The position numbers were made by a program, and so were the translations under genes. From the NCBI GenBank assembly GCA_023079485.1, contig CM041107.1, forward strand, positions 6,468,657 through 6,532,656: 64,000 bases of DNA. Reading direction: 5' to 3'. Numbering within the stretch: position 1 is the first letter of the stretch; each line of letters begins with the position of its first letter. The stretch is from Archilochus colubris (taxonomy: Eukaryota; Chordata; Aves; Apodiformes; Trochilidae). Below are positions 38,482-50,428 of this stretch, in pieces. The notes under the pieces are model-generated. The model had not been told where the DNA came from. It worked only from the letters and a program-made list of their open reading frames with translations, and ran no database searches.

Positions 38482-39780
38482 GAGGCTTTGAGCTCCTCCT
38501 TGTGTCTTGGTGGTTTTGAGTTTGTTTCAAACTTCCTTCACCTGCCATCCTCCTCCCTTCCCCTGCCTTGCCGTGTCCTGGATTCCTGACCTCCTCAAAG
38601 AGACAATCATTGGACACTGGCTTGCCATGGATTGCTTTTCTGTGTGTTTTTTCATTTGTGAGTCCCTGGGGAGGGTCTGTGTACCCCAAACAGTAGGAAA
38701 TCAAGAGCTCTTGCTGTAGAGCTGCCTCTAAATGGCACTAACAGGATTTCTGGCTTAAGTAGAAATCATGGATTTACGACTTTCCACAACTAGGCTGGGA
38801 GTGCAGGAAGCAATGGGCAGCTGGTGGCCCTGCTGGTAGCTGGATTTGCTCGAGGATTTTATGGTGCCAGTGAAGTTAAAGAATCCCCTGAGAGTGGATT
38901 GTCTCCTGGTGCATGGTTTGAACCAGCTTCCCCTTGCAAACATGGGTGGGGTTAGATTTGTGTTGGGACTTTTTAATGCGGGAGTAAATAGGTCTTCAGT
39001 CTTTTCTGTTCAGCACGGGAAGGGGACACTTCCCCTCCATCAGGCTTTTGCAGGCTTTTTTTTTTTGGCTTTTTTTTTTTTTTTTTTTTTTTTCCAAACT
39101 GGCTGAGCAAAATAAAGCATGCCTTGGGGAAGGATGTGCATATGTGCCTAAATGTTCATTTCTGTGGAACTTTAGATCTTTTACCTCTACAGTTAAATCA
39201 GCTGTGAAATTTACGGAGTGTTTGAGGCTGGTACAGGTGTAAGCCTTAAAGCTGCAGTCTAGTTCCACTTTTTTCCCACTTCTTAAACCAAATAAAGACC
39301 ATGTAACTATAGTTCAGATCTAATCTTATTTATTTTTCTTACGATTATTTATTTGCAAGGGCTTCTTTTGTTACTTGGCTTTGGGACTGCTGGGAAGGAT
39401 GCATGGAGAGTACTGCAGCTTTAAGATGCTGGCTTCCAAAACAAAAAAAATCCCAACAGCCTGGGATAGTTTTCAAGCTGCTCTGCACATAGTCACTCCG
39501 ACCCCAGATCCTTATGCTGAACACATAGGACTGTAAATCCAACACCTCTCCGAATGTGATAAAGATGACTCGATTTCTAATTCCCTTCCGCAGAAAAGGT
39601 TACATGTAAAAGCCGGTGGGGTTTTGTTTCCTCTGCTCTCTCGTTTCCAGGAGCTGGGCAAGGTTCCTGGTAACTTATCTGCTGCTGCCCCCTGGTGCTG
39701 CCAGCTCCTGGCAGCTGTCACTCAGCACCTAGGAGAGAATGTACAGATCCGTTTGCGAATAAAAGCTGAAGTATCTCCAG
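38482..39780 (+). other. CITED4: CITED4 3'UTR with alternative poly(A) signals
   Basis: Three AATAAA hexamers follow the stop: 39111-39116, 39291-39296 and 39758-39763. A run of 24 T (39070-39093) sits just before the first. AU-rich pentamers cluster at about 39328-39354 (TTATTTATTTTT, TTATTTATTTG). They would be included only if the distal signal is used, which would give a longer, probably less stable message, a common feature of quickly induced regulators. Transcript ends are inferred. Confidence 0.6.
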
Positions 39781-42700
39781 TGTGCATCTGTTTAGTGCTT
39801 AGCTCTGGCCTAGCTGCAGCGTGGGGTTGAACACTGGGAGATCCTGGGACCTGTGGATCCGCTCTCCACCACCTGATTGGAAAAATTTCCACCTTGGAGT
39901 GGAAAGATTTGGTTTTTGTTTTAATGCCTGGACTAAGTCAAACCTCAAAGTGTGGCTGGGGGGATGAGCTCCTCCTCTGGACTGAGGGGACAGTCCTGGG
40001 GTGGCTGGTGCTGCTCTGGTGCTGGAGCTGCTAGTGCTGGTGGCTTTGGCTCTGCTGGAGGGGACCAAGAGCACCCCAAGAGTGGCTCTGCTAGGAGCTC
40101 TCTGCTGCAGTTTCTGTACCACAAAGACTCCTGAAAACAAGGCAGGCTTTAATCTCCTACTGTTCCAGAGCTTAGCTTTTTCTTTTTAAAGGGTTCCTAG
40201 CCAGTTTTTTTCCAGAGTTCAGGAATATTCCCATGTGTCCCTTTCCTGTCCTCCAGCAGCATGGATATGAATGCTGGGATGGGAGCAGCTGGGTCACTTT
40301 GACCATACTTTGCCTGCCAGTGTTCCCTGGCCTTGTTTCTTCCACAACTCAAGAGGAACTGTTACAGCCCTGTTCTGTCCTGGTGCCTGTGAAATCTGGA
40401 GAGTTGGTCAGGACTATGCAGTGCACTAGGAAAGGGAAAGTGTTGATTTAAGTTGGATAAGTAATATCAGTTGGAGCTGATATTACCAGAGATGTGGAGT
40501 CTTGGGGGGTCCTGGCCTAGAGCTGTCAGGAGCTAGCAGGCTCAGCTGAGATTACTTCAATGTCAGATTTCATAAATATGCAAAGTTCAGAGCAGGAATG
40601 AACTCCTCATACATATTATTTCTTAATTTTCTCGAAAGGTCCTGTCAGTTTTAATTCCCCAGGTAGCCCGGACCAAAAGCAATGATGATTTCTGCTACAG
40701 GTCTATTGGTTCTGGCTAGGTTAGAGTGGGTGAGTAATCACCAGGAGTAATCACCTTTCTAATTATGTCCTTGTTGAGGTGCAGTTTGGACCATCCTTCT
40801 TCATCCTGCCTGGCATCAGGCACAGAGGAGCTGTAGCTCAGACTATTCTGGCTCTCCCTTTCCTCTGGGCTTTGCACTGCATCCTGCAGGTGCCTTGGCA
40901 GGGCTGGCACCAGGCAATGAACTGAGGTAGCAGCTGGTACCAACAGGTAACCCAGCTTCCCAGGCATGTGGGTGAGTTTCCCAAAGTCACCTGAGATCAC
41001 TGAAAATATAACAGAGCTGAACTCTGCTTTTCCCATCTAGCTGACACCAAGCTCTTCATCCAGCAGGGCAGCAGGGAGATGCTTCAGAGCACTGGTAACT
41101 GTGGGCTGGGTGCTGCAGAGCTGTGGCAGGAGCTGCTGAATGACAGTGCCTATCGGTTTGGGAGCTTTGAGGATAGAAGGGAACTCCTCACAGGAGGAGT
41201 TTGTGTTTACAAACAGCTGCTGAGAAGTACCTCTCGCAGATACCAGGAGCCTATTTTCGCTGTTGGAGAAGAAATGAGGTTCTCCCATCCCACTGCCTCG
41301 TCCAGACAGGACATCTGGGATACACCCATCCTAACCCCTTACCTAGGCTGTGTGCTCTGTTCTACATCAAACACATTCTGCAGCTGTCCTTGTGAAAAGT
41401 GAGGCTCTGGGAGCATCTGAGTGTGAAAACAGTGCAAGGCAAGGCAGTTCTCTACATCGCTGTCTCTCACTACATGTGTTCACAAGGTGACGAGGTTTGC
41501 TGATAGTGCTCAGTGACTCAGAGAGGTGAGGATGAAAGCCCAGAGCAAAGAGCTGGTGAAAGATGGTGATCACTTCCCTAATGGTGACTGACTGGGCATT
41601 AAGATGAGCAAGACTGGTAAATGCAAAATGATGTCTGTAGGGTTGAATTGTCTTGATTTCTCACACATTGTTGGTCTCTAAACTAGCTACAGGCATTACA
41701 ATGAATCTTCCTCTGTAAAATCTCAACTTGCTGTTCAGGAGGAGTCAGACAAGCAAAGGGAAGGTTAGAAACCATTAGGAGAGGAACAGAAAACAGAATC
41801 AAACGTGAGTGCCCTACAGTATCAATGTAGAGATGCATCCTCTGCACTGCCCACACTAGCAAATTGTCCACAATTCTGTGCTGTTCATCAGAAAAATAAT
41901 AATGGAAGCCCAAAGAAATTGTAGAGAAAGAGGAAACGACTGAGGCAGAGTAATGTTTCTCAGAAGAAGCCACAAAATAGACTGGCACTCCTCAGTCAGG
42001 AAGAAGGCTGGAAACAGAGGTTTATAGAATAAATGAAAAGGGCATCTGACTAGGGAATTCTTTTTCCCCAGGTGGAACTGGAGATATCTGTTGATCTCTG
42101 CAAATGTAGGTGGCAGAGTCAAGGTTCAAACCAGAGTGAACAGAGGTATCTCTGCATGCAACATGTAGCTCAAGAAATGAAGCTCTTCCTGGCATCATGG
42201 GAGGTACCTGAACACTTGTGAGGCTACATGAATTTTTCTGTATGGCCAAAAAGCCATCTGAGTGTTACCAACTGCTGAGAGTGGACCAGAGAATGCAGCA
42301 GAGGCCATTGCTATGGCTCCTTCCCAACCTGCTGTCATTGTCCTCCCACCTTCCTGGCTCAGAGAGGGTCAGGTGGAAATAGAAAAGGTTCAGAGGGGGT
42401 CCACCAGGATGATCAAAGCTCTGGGGTTGCCGCAACTCTGCGGAGGCTCCACTAAGTACAACTTCAGGAAGGATCTGAGAAGGGATTCAGTTATTCAATA
42501 AAGTCTTCTTCCCATGCAAGCAATAAGGCATCAAAGAAGACAGGCAAGCTGCAGGTTCAAAGCAGATTGAAGCAGGTGGGGTTTACTGTAATAAATGGTT
42601 GAGCTGAGGGACTCCCCACAACATGATGTTGTGGTTATGTGAGGTTGCTTAGGGTTTGAGGGATGACCAGACAGAATCCTCAAAGATAAATCAATAAAGA

Positions 42701-43044
42701 GTCTGTAAGCACAGAAAAAAATATGTCTGGCTTAGGAGGTTGCAAGAGCAACAGAGTTAAGGGCTGGAAAATAGGCCAAGCATACAGTATCACACACAGT
42801 TGCCCTGTGCTTGTGCTCTGCTGAAGGCATTTACTGAGAACAATGTTGGAGGCAAGATATGAAACTATCTCTCAGGTCATCTGGCCTGGCCCAGGACACC
42901 TGCAGGATGTGATAGGTGCTGTGTAATACCTGGTTCTGAAGGGCAGAGAGACCTGGGGGAACCTATTTCTGAGTCAGGAATTCTTTGAGCCACAGCTCAT
43001 CACTGGAGTGAACCTGGCAAGGCCCAGGGTAAGTGGTACCCAGG
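39781..43044. other. intergenic, old repeat traces only
   Basis: No supported gene. Faint CR1-like phrases near 41490-41620 and 42360-42480 are too decayed to delimit. Confidence 0.5.
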
Positions 43045-43268
43045 GGAGATTTAGGTTAGATATTAGAAAAAAATTCTTTCCTGTGAGGCGGTGAGATGCT
43101 GGAAGAGGTTGCCCAGGGAAGTTGTAGCTGTCTGCTCCCTGGCAGTGTTCAAGGCCAGGTTCTATGGGCTTGGAGCAACCTGACCTAATGGGAGGTGTCC
43201 CTGTCCATGCAGGAATTATGCTTGATTTTGAAGGGCCCTTTCCAACCCAGACCATTCTATGATTCTGT
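43045..43268 (+). mobile_element. CR1 LINE 3' end
   Basis: Sense CR1 tail: GGTTAGATATTAGAAAAAAA, TTCTTTCCTGTGAGG, GAGGTTGCCCAGGGAAGTTG, ending CCATTCTATGATTCTGTG. The element is 5'-truncated. Confidence 0.9.
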
Positions 43269-43719
43269 GCTTCCCTCTGCTGTCAGGCACAGGCTGGGGC
43301 TGTGCTGTGGACCCCAGGAATCTGTGGCGTGACCAAACCTGGAGTTTACCCATCTACTTGGTCCCTGCTCTCACTGGCCATAACTGCATGTGGGCATGAG
43401 CCAAAATAACACTGCCAAAAAGAATTAAAGTACCATTTGCAGCCAAAGGGATTGAGAACCTCAAGTGAGATCTTCCAGGCAAATTCAAGCCCAAAGCCCA
43501 CCCAGCCCTATCTGCACACTGGGATTGGGTATTCTGGGGGAAATTTGAGAAATCAAGTGAATGTATGTGGTTGTTCTTATGATGTTCTTCACAGCTTCCA
43601 GAAAGTAGTGGTCTGAGGAGTTCTGATCCGCAGACTAAGTTGTTACCACATTAAATACCCACCTATGCACCTGCCCACCCTGCAATCACTTTTTTTATTC
43701 ATAGATACATTTTACTTCA

Positions 43720-43925
43720 GCAGTATCTTGTGCCACTGCTTGCAAACTTGCTGAGGACTGAGTGCAGCCTCAGAAGATTTGTTGATGGCACTAAGCTGAC
43801 TGGTGCAGACATGCCAGAGGGACAGGATGTCATCCAGAAGGACCTGGACAAGCTGGAGAAGTGGGCCCATGTGAACTTCACGAGGTTCAGGAAGGCCAAG
43901 GGCAAGGTATTGCGCTTGGATAGAG
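43720..43925 (+). mobile_element. CR1 reverse transcriptase fragment
   Basis: One reading frame carries the C-terminal part of CR1 ORF2: a DGTKL segment, then QKDLDKLEKWAHVNF, which parallels the frame at 51500-51650. It is a degenerate fragment with no complete polymerase. Confidence 0.8.
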
Positions 43926-44424
43926 GCAGTCCTCCTTCTCAGTACAGGCTTTTTATCTTGGGAGCTCACAGTTTCTGCATCCCTCAATCCTTTAGAAAAA
44001 GTTTTTGGAGGTTTCTTGATCATAACATAGCAGGAGGAAGCTTTGCTCTGCCTCTCTGCAACACATCTTCTGAGGGCAGGTTGTTCTTACTGAAGATAAG
44101 ATTAAATTTGCTTTTGAAACATCTTGACTTGCCTTGAGAGTGCTCTGGACAACCAGAGGGGTTGGGAAAGAAAGGAGATTTTACAATTTACCTCATCTTC
44201 AAACTCTAAAACACTGTTATCAAGATCTATGCAGTCAAATAGATTTTATATTCTTGACAACAAGAGAACTGTCTGAGATGTGGTTTTCTCCTCCAGCAAT
44301 ACTGTAAATGCTTCTGGTGAAATACTGAAGTCTTGCAAAAATAAAACAGTGGCTGTGCCTGGTGTAATCCTCTGAAGTTTCCAACCCAGCACTTTTCTCC
44401 AAAGAGAATCTGGGTGGTAAGGAC

Positions 44425-44562
44425 ATAACCTCCATCCCTGGAGTGCCTGAATGTGGCACTCCGTGCCATGGGCTGGGAACCACAGGGGGAGTGGGGCAAG
44501 GGTTGAACTTGATGATCCCAGAGGTCCTTTCCAACCCAGCTGATTCTGTGATTCTGTGTGAC
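44425..44562 (+). mobile_element. CR1 LINE terminal fragment
   Basis: It ends with GATGATCCCAGAGGTCC, TTCCAACCCAGC and TGATTCTGTGATTCTGTG, the sense CR1 terminus. Upstream lies the CCATGGGCTGGGAAC phrase. It may be the tail of the same insertion as 43720-43925, separated by unrelated sequence. Confidence 0.75.
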
Positions 44563-44794
44563 ACCCCTCACACAATGGCACTGCTCCTACAGGGGGGTTT
44601 CATCCCATGATCTGTACATCAGTTGTTCTGTCTTATGTCCCTCTTTGTCCCTCCTTGTGTCCCAGCTCTCCCTCTGGGATATCCAGTGACAGGCAGAGGC
44701 AGGGAGCAGGGATGGGGTTGGTGCCTCCCAAGGGAATCATTACCCTACCACCTCCAGCTCCATCCCACATGGGGCTCAGAGAGCACTGAGACAC

Positions 44795-45870
44795 TTGAAT
44801 ACTGGGGACGTTAGTGCTGGGAACAGTCTTGGTGACATTGATCATGACATGGTGGGGCTTAATATTTCACAAGGAAGAAGATGGGCAATAAGTAGGATTA
44901 CAACTCTGGACTTCCACATGGTTAATTTTGTACTCTTAAAAGATCTACTTGCAAGAATCCCATGGGCTAAGACTCTGGAAGGAAAGGGAGCCCAAGAAAG
45001 TTGGTCAGTTTTTAAAAACCAGTTCCTTCAAGACCAAGAGTGTTCCTTTGGGTAATAAAAAAAAATCAGGTAGAGGTGGTAAGAGACCTGCATGGATCAG
45101 CAAGGAGCTTCTGAAGAAAGTCTCATGGAAGAAAGAAATTTACAGGAACCCATGGAAGAAAGAGCTTGTCACTTGGGAGAACTATAGGGACATCGTCAGA
45201 GCATGTAGGAAGGCAACAAGAAAGGCAAAAGGCCTCTTAGAACTAAAGGTGGCAAGGGAAGTAAAAGGAAACAAGAAGAGGTTCTTCAAATATATCAGTA
45301 GTAAAGGAAAGAACAGGGAAAATGTGAGCCCAGTGCAGAATGGGGAGGGAGCCCTGAGAACAAAGGATGCAGAGAAGGCAGAGTTGCTGAATGCCTTCAT
45401 TGCAATTACAGAGCAGTCAGCCTCATCTCCATGGCTGGAAAAATGATGGAGCAGCTCCTTCTGGTGGTCATCTCTAAGCACCTGGAAGAGAAGAAGGTTA
45501 TCAGGAGTAGTCAGCATGGATTTACCAAGGGGAAATCGTGCTTGACTAATCTGATAGCCTTCTGTGATGCTATGACTGAATGGGTAGATGCAGAGGGATC
45601 AGTGGATGCAGTCTGCCTTGACCTTAGCAAGGCTTTGGACACAGTCTCCCATAACATCCTCATGAGCAAGCTGAGGAAATATGGGACAGAAGAATCTGCA
45701 GTAAGATGGATTTAAGGTCCAGATATACAACAGAGCCCCATGAGTGGTGATCAGGGATGCAGAGTCCAGCTGGAGACCTGTGATCAGTGGAATTCCCTCA
45801 GGGATCAGTGCTGGGTCCAGTCCTGTTCAACATCTTTTTCCTGTTCAACATCTTTTTTAGAATAGTTTGG
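44795..45870 (+). mobile_element. CR1 LINE ORF2 fragment (endonuclease-RT linker and RT)
   Basis: Frames broken by shifts read as CR1 ORF2. First comes a region with LGDIDHDMVGLNIS, TLDFHMVNF and GAQESWSVFKNQFL, then the start of reverse transcriptase with SQHGFTKGKSCLTNL and AVCLDLSKALDTVSHNIL. The fragment stops at GGGTCCAGTCCTGTTCAACA, where a short duplicated piece (TTCAACATCTTTTT) marks a local rearrangement. It is a dead copy, and no 3' end is attached. Confidence 0.88.
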
Positions 45871-46874
45871 GTTGGAAGGTCTGTGATGAAATCATTAACA
45901 AGCACAGGAGGCTACTCTGTAGCCCACCTCCCAGCAGCATTTGAATGCTGAGGGTCTCTTCTGAGGCACATTACAACACTGAGCTTCAGCTGTTGGTCAC
46001 AGTCTGCCGTTAGGTTGCTTCATAATTGCTACACCAAGATGTGGGCCAAGTCCCTCTTTTCCTGTTTCAACTGCAAATACTAAAGACAGTTAATTGCAGG
46101 CATTACAGTGACTTGAGAAAAGCTTTCACAAGTCAGCCAAGCCCTGTTGTCAGTTCTGTGTGTGAGGCTTTTCAGAGTGTAAGGGCTGTGCTGCATCCTG
46201 CAACCTCCAGATGGAAGGTTTCCAGGTTTGCCAGAAATATCCCTGAGCCCACATTTCCAGAGAATTCTGCAAGTTCAGCCTGCTACAGAAGTCCATGACC
46301 TGCTCACAACCACTGAAATACCAAGGAGGTGAAGAGACCTCAATTCAACCATTTTCCAGTCTTCTGCCACTCAGTTTTGAGCCCTGTGCCATCTTCATTG
46401 GCTCCACTGTTTGGTGTCCAGAGCCACACTGAGCTCTGTCTCTCTGCAAGTCTGGAGAGCTGCCCCATCCCTCTGCACACCTCTGCCTTTCTTTGACATC
46501 ACCAAGACAAGCATCAGAAGGGGACAGAGGGGTTTATTTTACCCATTCCTTCTCAGCCAAAGCCCTGTTGTGTATTGTTCTGCCAAGCAGAATGGTTTTC
46601 TGTGCCAGGCTACTAAGAGCCACAACCAAAAGCCACCACATCACTAAGGGTGGGAAACTGTGGTACTCCAATGCTGGCCAGCAGCAGCCCTGGTTTGCAA
46701 AGGGGCTAGGAAGAAGCTTCAGGGAAGAAGCAAAGGTTTTCATAATTAAATCAAGTCCTATCTCAATCAAAGTTACTGGTAGGGTTCAAAAGAAAATTCT
46801 AGTGTCCCTGGAGGAAGAAGAGTTCAGCACTGCCCACAGAGCTGCTGGAGGGAGGGAGGCTGAGTGTTGCCCAG
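45871..46874. other. intergenic, no gene recognised
   Basis: No gene or clear repeat that I can support. Confidence 0.5.
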
Positions 46875-47470
46875 TGTCCTGGTTTTTCTGGGACAGAACA
46901 GTAAAATTTTTCCCTTTTGTTGTTCAGAGAAACTGCAGTTGTGAGAGGATGCAGAGTCCAATTCTGTCAGAACAGAAGAAATAAGACATTGTTTTTGTTT
47001 ATACCCAGCTCTGGTGTGCATGTTTGTGTAGTGACCAAGGTCGAGGTAGTTTTGAACCATGTGAGTGCTGTGGATGAGGAGGAGCAAAGCCCAGGGCATC
47101 CAACCTGTGCTGCCAGCCCAAGTATTACCAGAAACATCACACTCACTGTATGGGGAAGTTTCTGGGGATGGGTCTCTCTTTGCCATGGCTGCCTTCCCAA
47201 GAGTGTCACATCCATCCCTGGTGCCTGAGGTCTTCTCCTCTGCTTGCTGTGACAGTCAGGTCCTGGCCGGAGTCATGATGCAGGCAGTGCTGGGCATTCA
47301 GCATTCGCTGCTGGGAGAGCACAGCTCACAACTGCTATCAGAGCTGATTAAAACTTTATATCATATTAATATTGGGGTTAATATTAATTAATTACTATAA
47401 TTCTAATAAATCTGTTTCCATTTCAGCCCATGGGTCTCCATTCCTTTCCCAATTCCCCTTCTCAGGTGGG
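46875..47470 (+). mobile_element. possible degenerate LTR
   Basis: Starts TGTCCTGGTTTTTCTGGGAC, a phrase like the 5' end of common avian ERVL-type LTRs. An AATAAA lies at 47405-47410, followed by a T/C-rich stretch resembling U5. The right boundary is not defined and no internal genes are present. The family assignment is from memory of the motif only. Confidence 0.4.
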
Positions 47471-48564
47471 CTTGGGTATTATAAAAAACAGTCCAAACAG
47501 TGACACCCAACATCCCTCAACAATTAAATGGGGTAAAATCCTAAGCAAGGCAACTTGTGGAGATGAGATTTGAGAGTGTCCATTTCTTTCCTTTGAGAGG
47601 GAAGAAAATCTAGCTAAGGCTTGAAAGCCATGTTTTAGACATCTTGGGGAAGACAAATCCCACCTCAAGTGTGTGCATACAGGGAACACTGCACTGCTCA
47701 GCAGCTGTGCCTAAAACTGCTGCTGATTTCTGCCTGGGCACCCCAAAAATCATCCCCTTTTGACAGGTACAGCTGTTTCATGTATTAAAGACACGACTGC
47801 CACAAGTGACTGAATTCTCCTGCAAAGCCTTTTCAATAACGCAGGGCTGCACAGCTGAAGTGTCTAGGGCTGAATTAGATCCTGGAGTTTGGTAACTTTA
47901 AAGAATTATTAAAAGCTGTCAGTGTACTCCCAGCAAGATCTGCTCTATTTGCTCCTGTCTGAAGAACATCTGGGTGAATCCAAGGCAGTAAAAGAAAAGC
48001 CGCAAGAGCCTCTGTCCCCTTGCAAGAGGAGGCTCTGTGCTGTGGGCTGTTTATAAATAGCCAGTTTCAGGAAAAGGCACTTTCCGTTCTGGTGTCAGTA
48101 CACTGTACAGAATAAACTGCTTTCAGTTTATTTCAGTTCAGAAAAAAACCTCTCCTTTTCCTCTCAGTATGCAAAACTTCTGCCTCTATGCACTCTGCAA
48201 GGCAATTCCTGCAGCCACCACAGACCCCTCAGGGAGGCAGGGGACCCTGGCGCATGTCCAGGGTTTTTACCCCAAATACCAGACAGAAGGCAGACTTGTC
48301 AACATCGGATGTTCAGGGAGTTCCCTCATTTCTGCACTGCTGACCTTGGTTCTGTGGAATCTCAGCAGAAGGACAAGAGCTGGGACAGTTCTCATGGTGG
48401 GAGCCCCAGGCCTCTCATTAAAGGATTTTACTGCACTTTCACAAATCACCTGGGCTGGACCACAGGCTAAAATACCTGGTACACCAGGTGAAAAACAGGT
48501 GAATCCACTGTCAGTGTGTGAGTGGCAACAAGGGAGGTGGGAACTGTCAAAAACGCTGACTCTA
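47471..48564. other. intergenic, no gene recognised
   Basis: No supported gene. Confidence 0.5.
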
Positions 48565-48956
48565 TGTTTCAACAGTAAAATTTTTTGAGATAGATATAAG
48601 TAAAGCAGTGCACTGCAGCACGCTGGGCGGCCGCGGAGCCGTAGCCCCACCACCGGCTCGCAAGTTCGATAGGGTAAAACCGGTTCTTTTATACTTCTCA
48701 TAAACCCCTTCCCCTCAGTCTCCTATCAGTTTATCATTGGTTTTCATTTTGCGGGCTCTCCCAGCACTGGTTCTTGTTTCGCGGGCTTCGCTCTGTTGCT
48801 GAGGGGAATGGTCACGTGACGTCCCTGTTTCACGGGCCCCTGCGGTCGGCCCCTCCTCCTGTTTTTCTGGCTTTTCTTCCTTATAAGTGCGTTTAAACAT
48901 ACACCCCAAAACAACAGGATACAACATGCTATCTCAACAAACTGACCAAACAAACA
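48565..48956 (-). mobile_element. LTR-like promoter block, minus strand
   Basis: On the minus strand this ~390 bp block has a CCAAT motif (complement near 48733-48742), a TATAAAA (complement at 48687-48693) and a GC-rich stretch 30-80 bp further on, the layout of an LTR U3-R region. The ends TGTTT and AAACA form a 5-bp inverted repeat. No target duplication or viral genes were seen. The alternative is an ordinary host promoter directed towards lower coordinates. Confidence 0.5.
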
Positions 48957-49463
48957 TTATTGAATTGAAAGATACACTCAACAAAACAATAAGCTACAAT
49001 TTTAAACCCTTATTTTTCACAGGAACAAAGGGAGAGAGCCTGCAGCTTCTGCTCTGAGCACAGGGAGCTCGCCCCAGCAGCACGGAATGGGAACTTCTTC
49101 AAGACCTCAGTTTGAGCCCAAGGAGCCTCTCAGGACCCTCCAGTTTCTGGAGTACTGTCACTTTCTGAAAAGCACATCCTGACTTTCCATTTTGTCTTCA
49201 TCCCCAGGATTGTTTTGATGCCTGAGGCAAATGTGCTGGCAGTGGGACAGGAAGGTTTTCTGTCTGCAGGCTGGAGGAGAGGCAAAGCTCCACAGACACC
49301 TGGAGCCACTTCCACACCAGGGCCTTGAACTCGACTCTGCAGCAGCCATTGTAAAGCAGAGGGGAGCAGGGACATGGCAGAAGAAGCCTTCTCTCTCCTT
49401 CCCAGCATGGCTGTCCCCAAATGAGGAGAGACACGTGGGTGTCCCCTCTCCAGTGCCCGCTAC

Positions 49464-49622
49464 CTTTGTCCTCTGTGTCCTCACCACAGATTTGTTGTAC
49501 CTGAACAAGTGCTTTAACAACTCAGGACCTGCAAGAGTTTGCTCACACGCTGGTTCAAGCAAATCAGTGTCCAAATCAGCTTCAACAAACTGCTTGAAGT
49601 CAAATGAAGATCTACCGCTCAT
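49464..49622 (-). other. possible exon of an unrecognised gene
   Basis: The minus strand reads from an ATG at 49622 through MSGRSSFDFKQFVEADLD, with fairly normal protein composition, to a candidate splice donor (AAAG|GTAGCG) at 49464. Past the donor the same frame becomes repeat-like in composition. I do not recognise the family. It lies close to an inverted kinase fragment (49820-50428) on the same strand but shows no kinase similarity. It could equally be a chance open frame. Confidence 0.2.
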
Positions 49623-49819
49623 TCAGGTTTCATCTGTGGACGCTTCTGTACTTAGAAATGTGTTACTGTTACAGGCATTTCTCAATTACTCACATGCCTA
49701 CTTTTAATCCTACCTGCATTGCCTGCTTTACTCCTTACAATGCATGGCCTCACATTTTTTATTCAAGCACAGGACACACTTTCCTTCCTCACATTTTTTA
49801 TTCAAATGCAGGACACACA

Positions 49820-50428
49820 CCCTTGCTGGGACTGAGAAGCTCAGGGGCTTCCTTGGAGGGAAGAGGAGCTCCTATGGCTGTGTTAACTCTGCCCCTGTAA
49901 TCTGGGGATTTCATAGTTGGGGTACAGCAGTGGATAAGATGGAAATGTGTGTGTGGAGGCAGTGATACAGTCATCCAGGTGATGGTGAAAGAGCAAGGCA
50001 CTCTGTGTTCTGGGTATTGGAATTCTTACTGTGGAGACCACTGAGGAGGAAGACAGAGTTCTTGGGCATCTGTGCAAGCTTCAAAGTGCCATGAACCCCA
50101 AATCTTTATTTAGGGAGGACACACAGCCAAGATACTCAGTATCTATTTATGATGTCAGATTCATGTGAACAGTTGGGTTCTTTTACGCCAAGAGTTGGGT
50201 TCAGTATCCAAAACCAAACTTCAGTAACACAACAGACAGGCTGTAAAAAAACTAATTTAATGGTATAAAACACTGAAACTGCTACAAACAGAACATCCAA
50301 CAACCTATGAACTTGAAACAAGCAGAACACCTAACAAACCTCTAACAAGAACAGTCAACATTAATATTTACACCTCTTTGGAGGACTGACACCTGTGTCA
50401 GCCTCCTCAGCTCTGGGAGGCGGCGCCC
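49820..50428 (-). pseudogene. inverted copy of CLK-like last exon and 3' flank
   Basis: Bases 50253-50428 are the exact reverse complement of 58002-58177 (176 bp, no mismatch). They cover the last 22 codons, the stop and the proximal 3'UTR of the CLK-like gene. Further patches continue in inverted order: 50185-50217 with 58210-58243, and 49820-49897 with 58310-58386 (about 80%). In addition 49898-49966 matches 59655-59723 inverted (5 differences in 69). On the minus strand an AATAAA lies at the complement of 50105-50110. No upstream kinase exon adjoins the copy; at 50429 the sequence switches abruptly to a 392-bp segment that also follows the intact gene. Confidence 0.9.

Noticed and set aside
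41464..42490. Faint CR1-like phrases (for example GAGGTTTGCTGATAGTGC, AAGGTTCAGAGGGGGTCCAC)
   Set aside because: Too decayed to set boundaries or orientation by eye.
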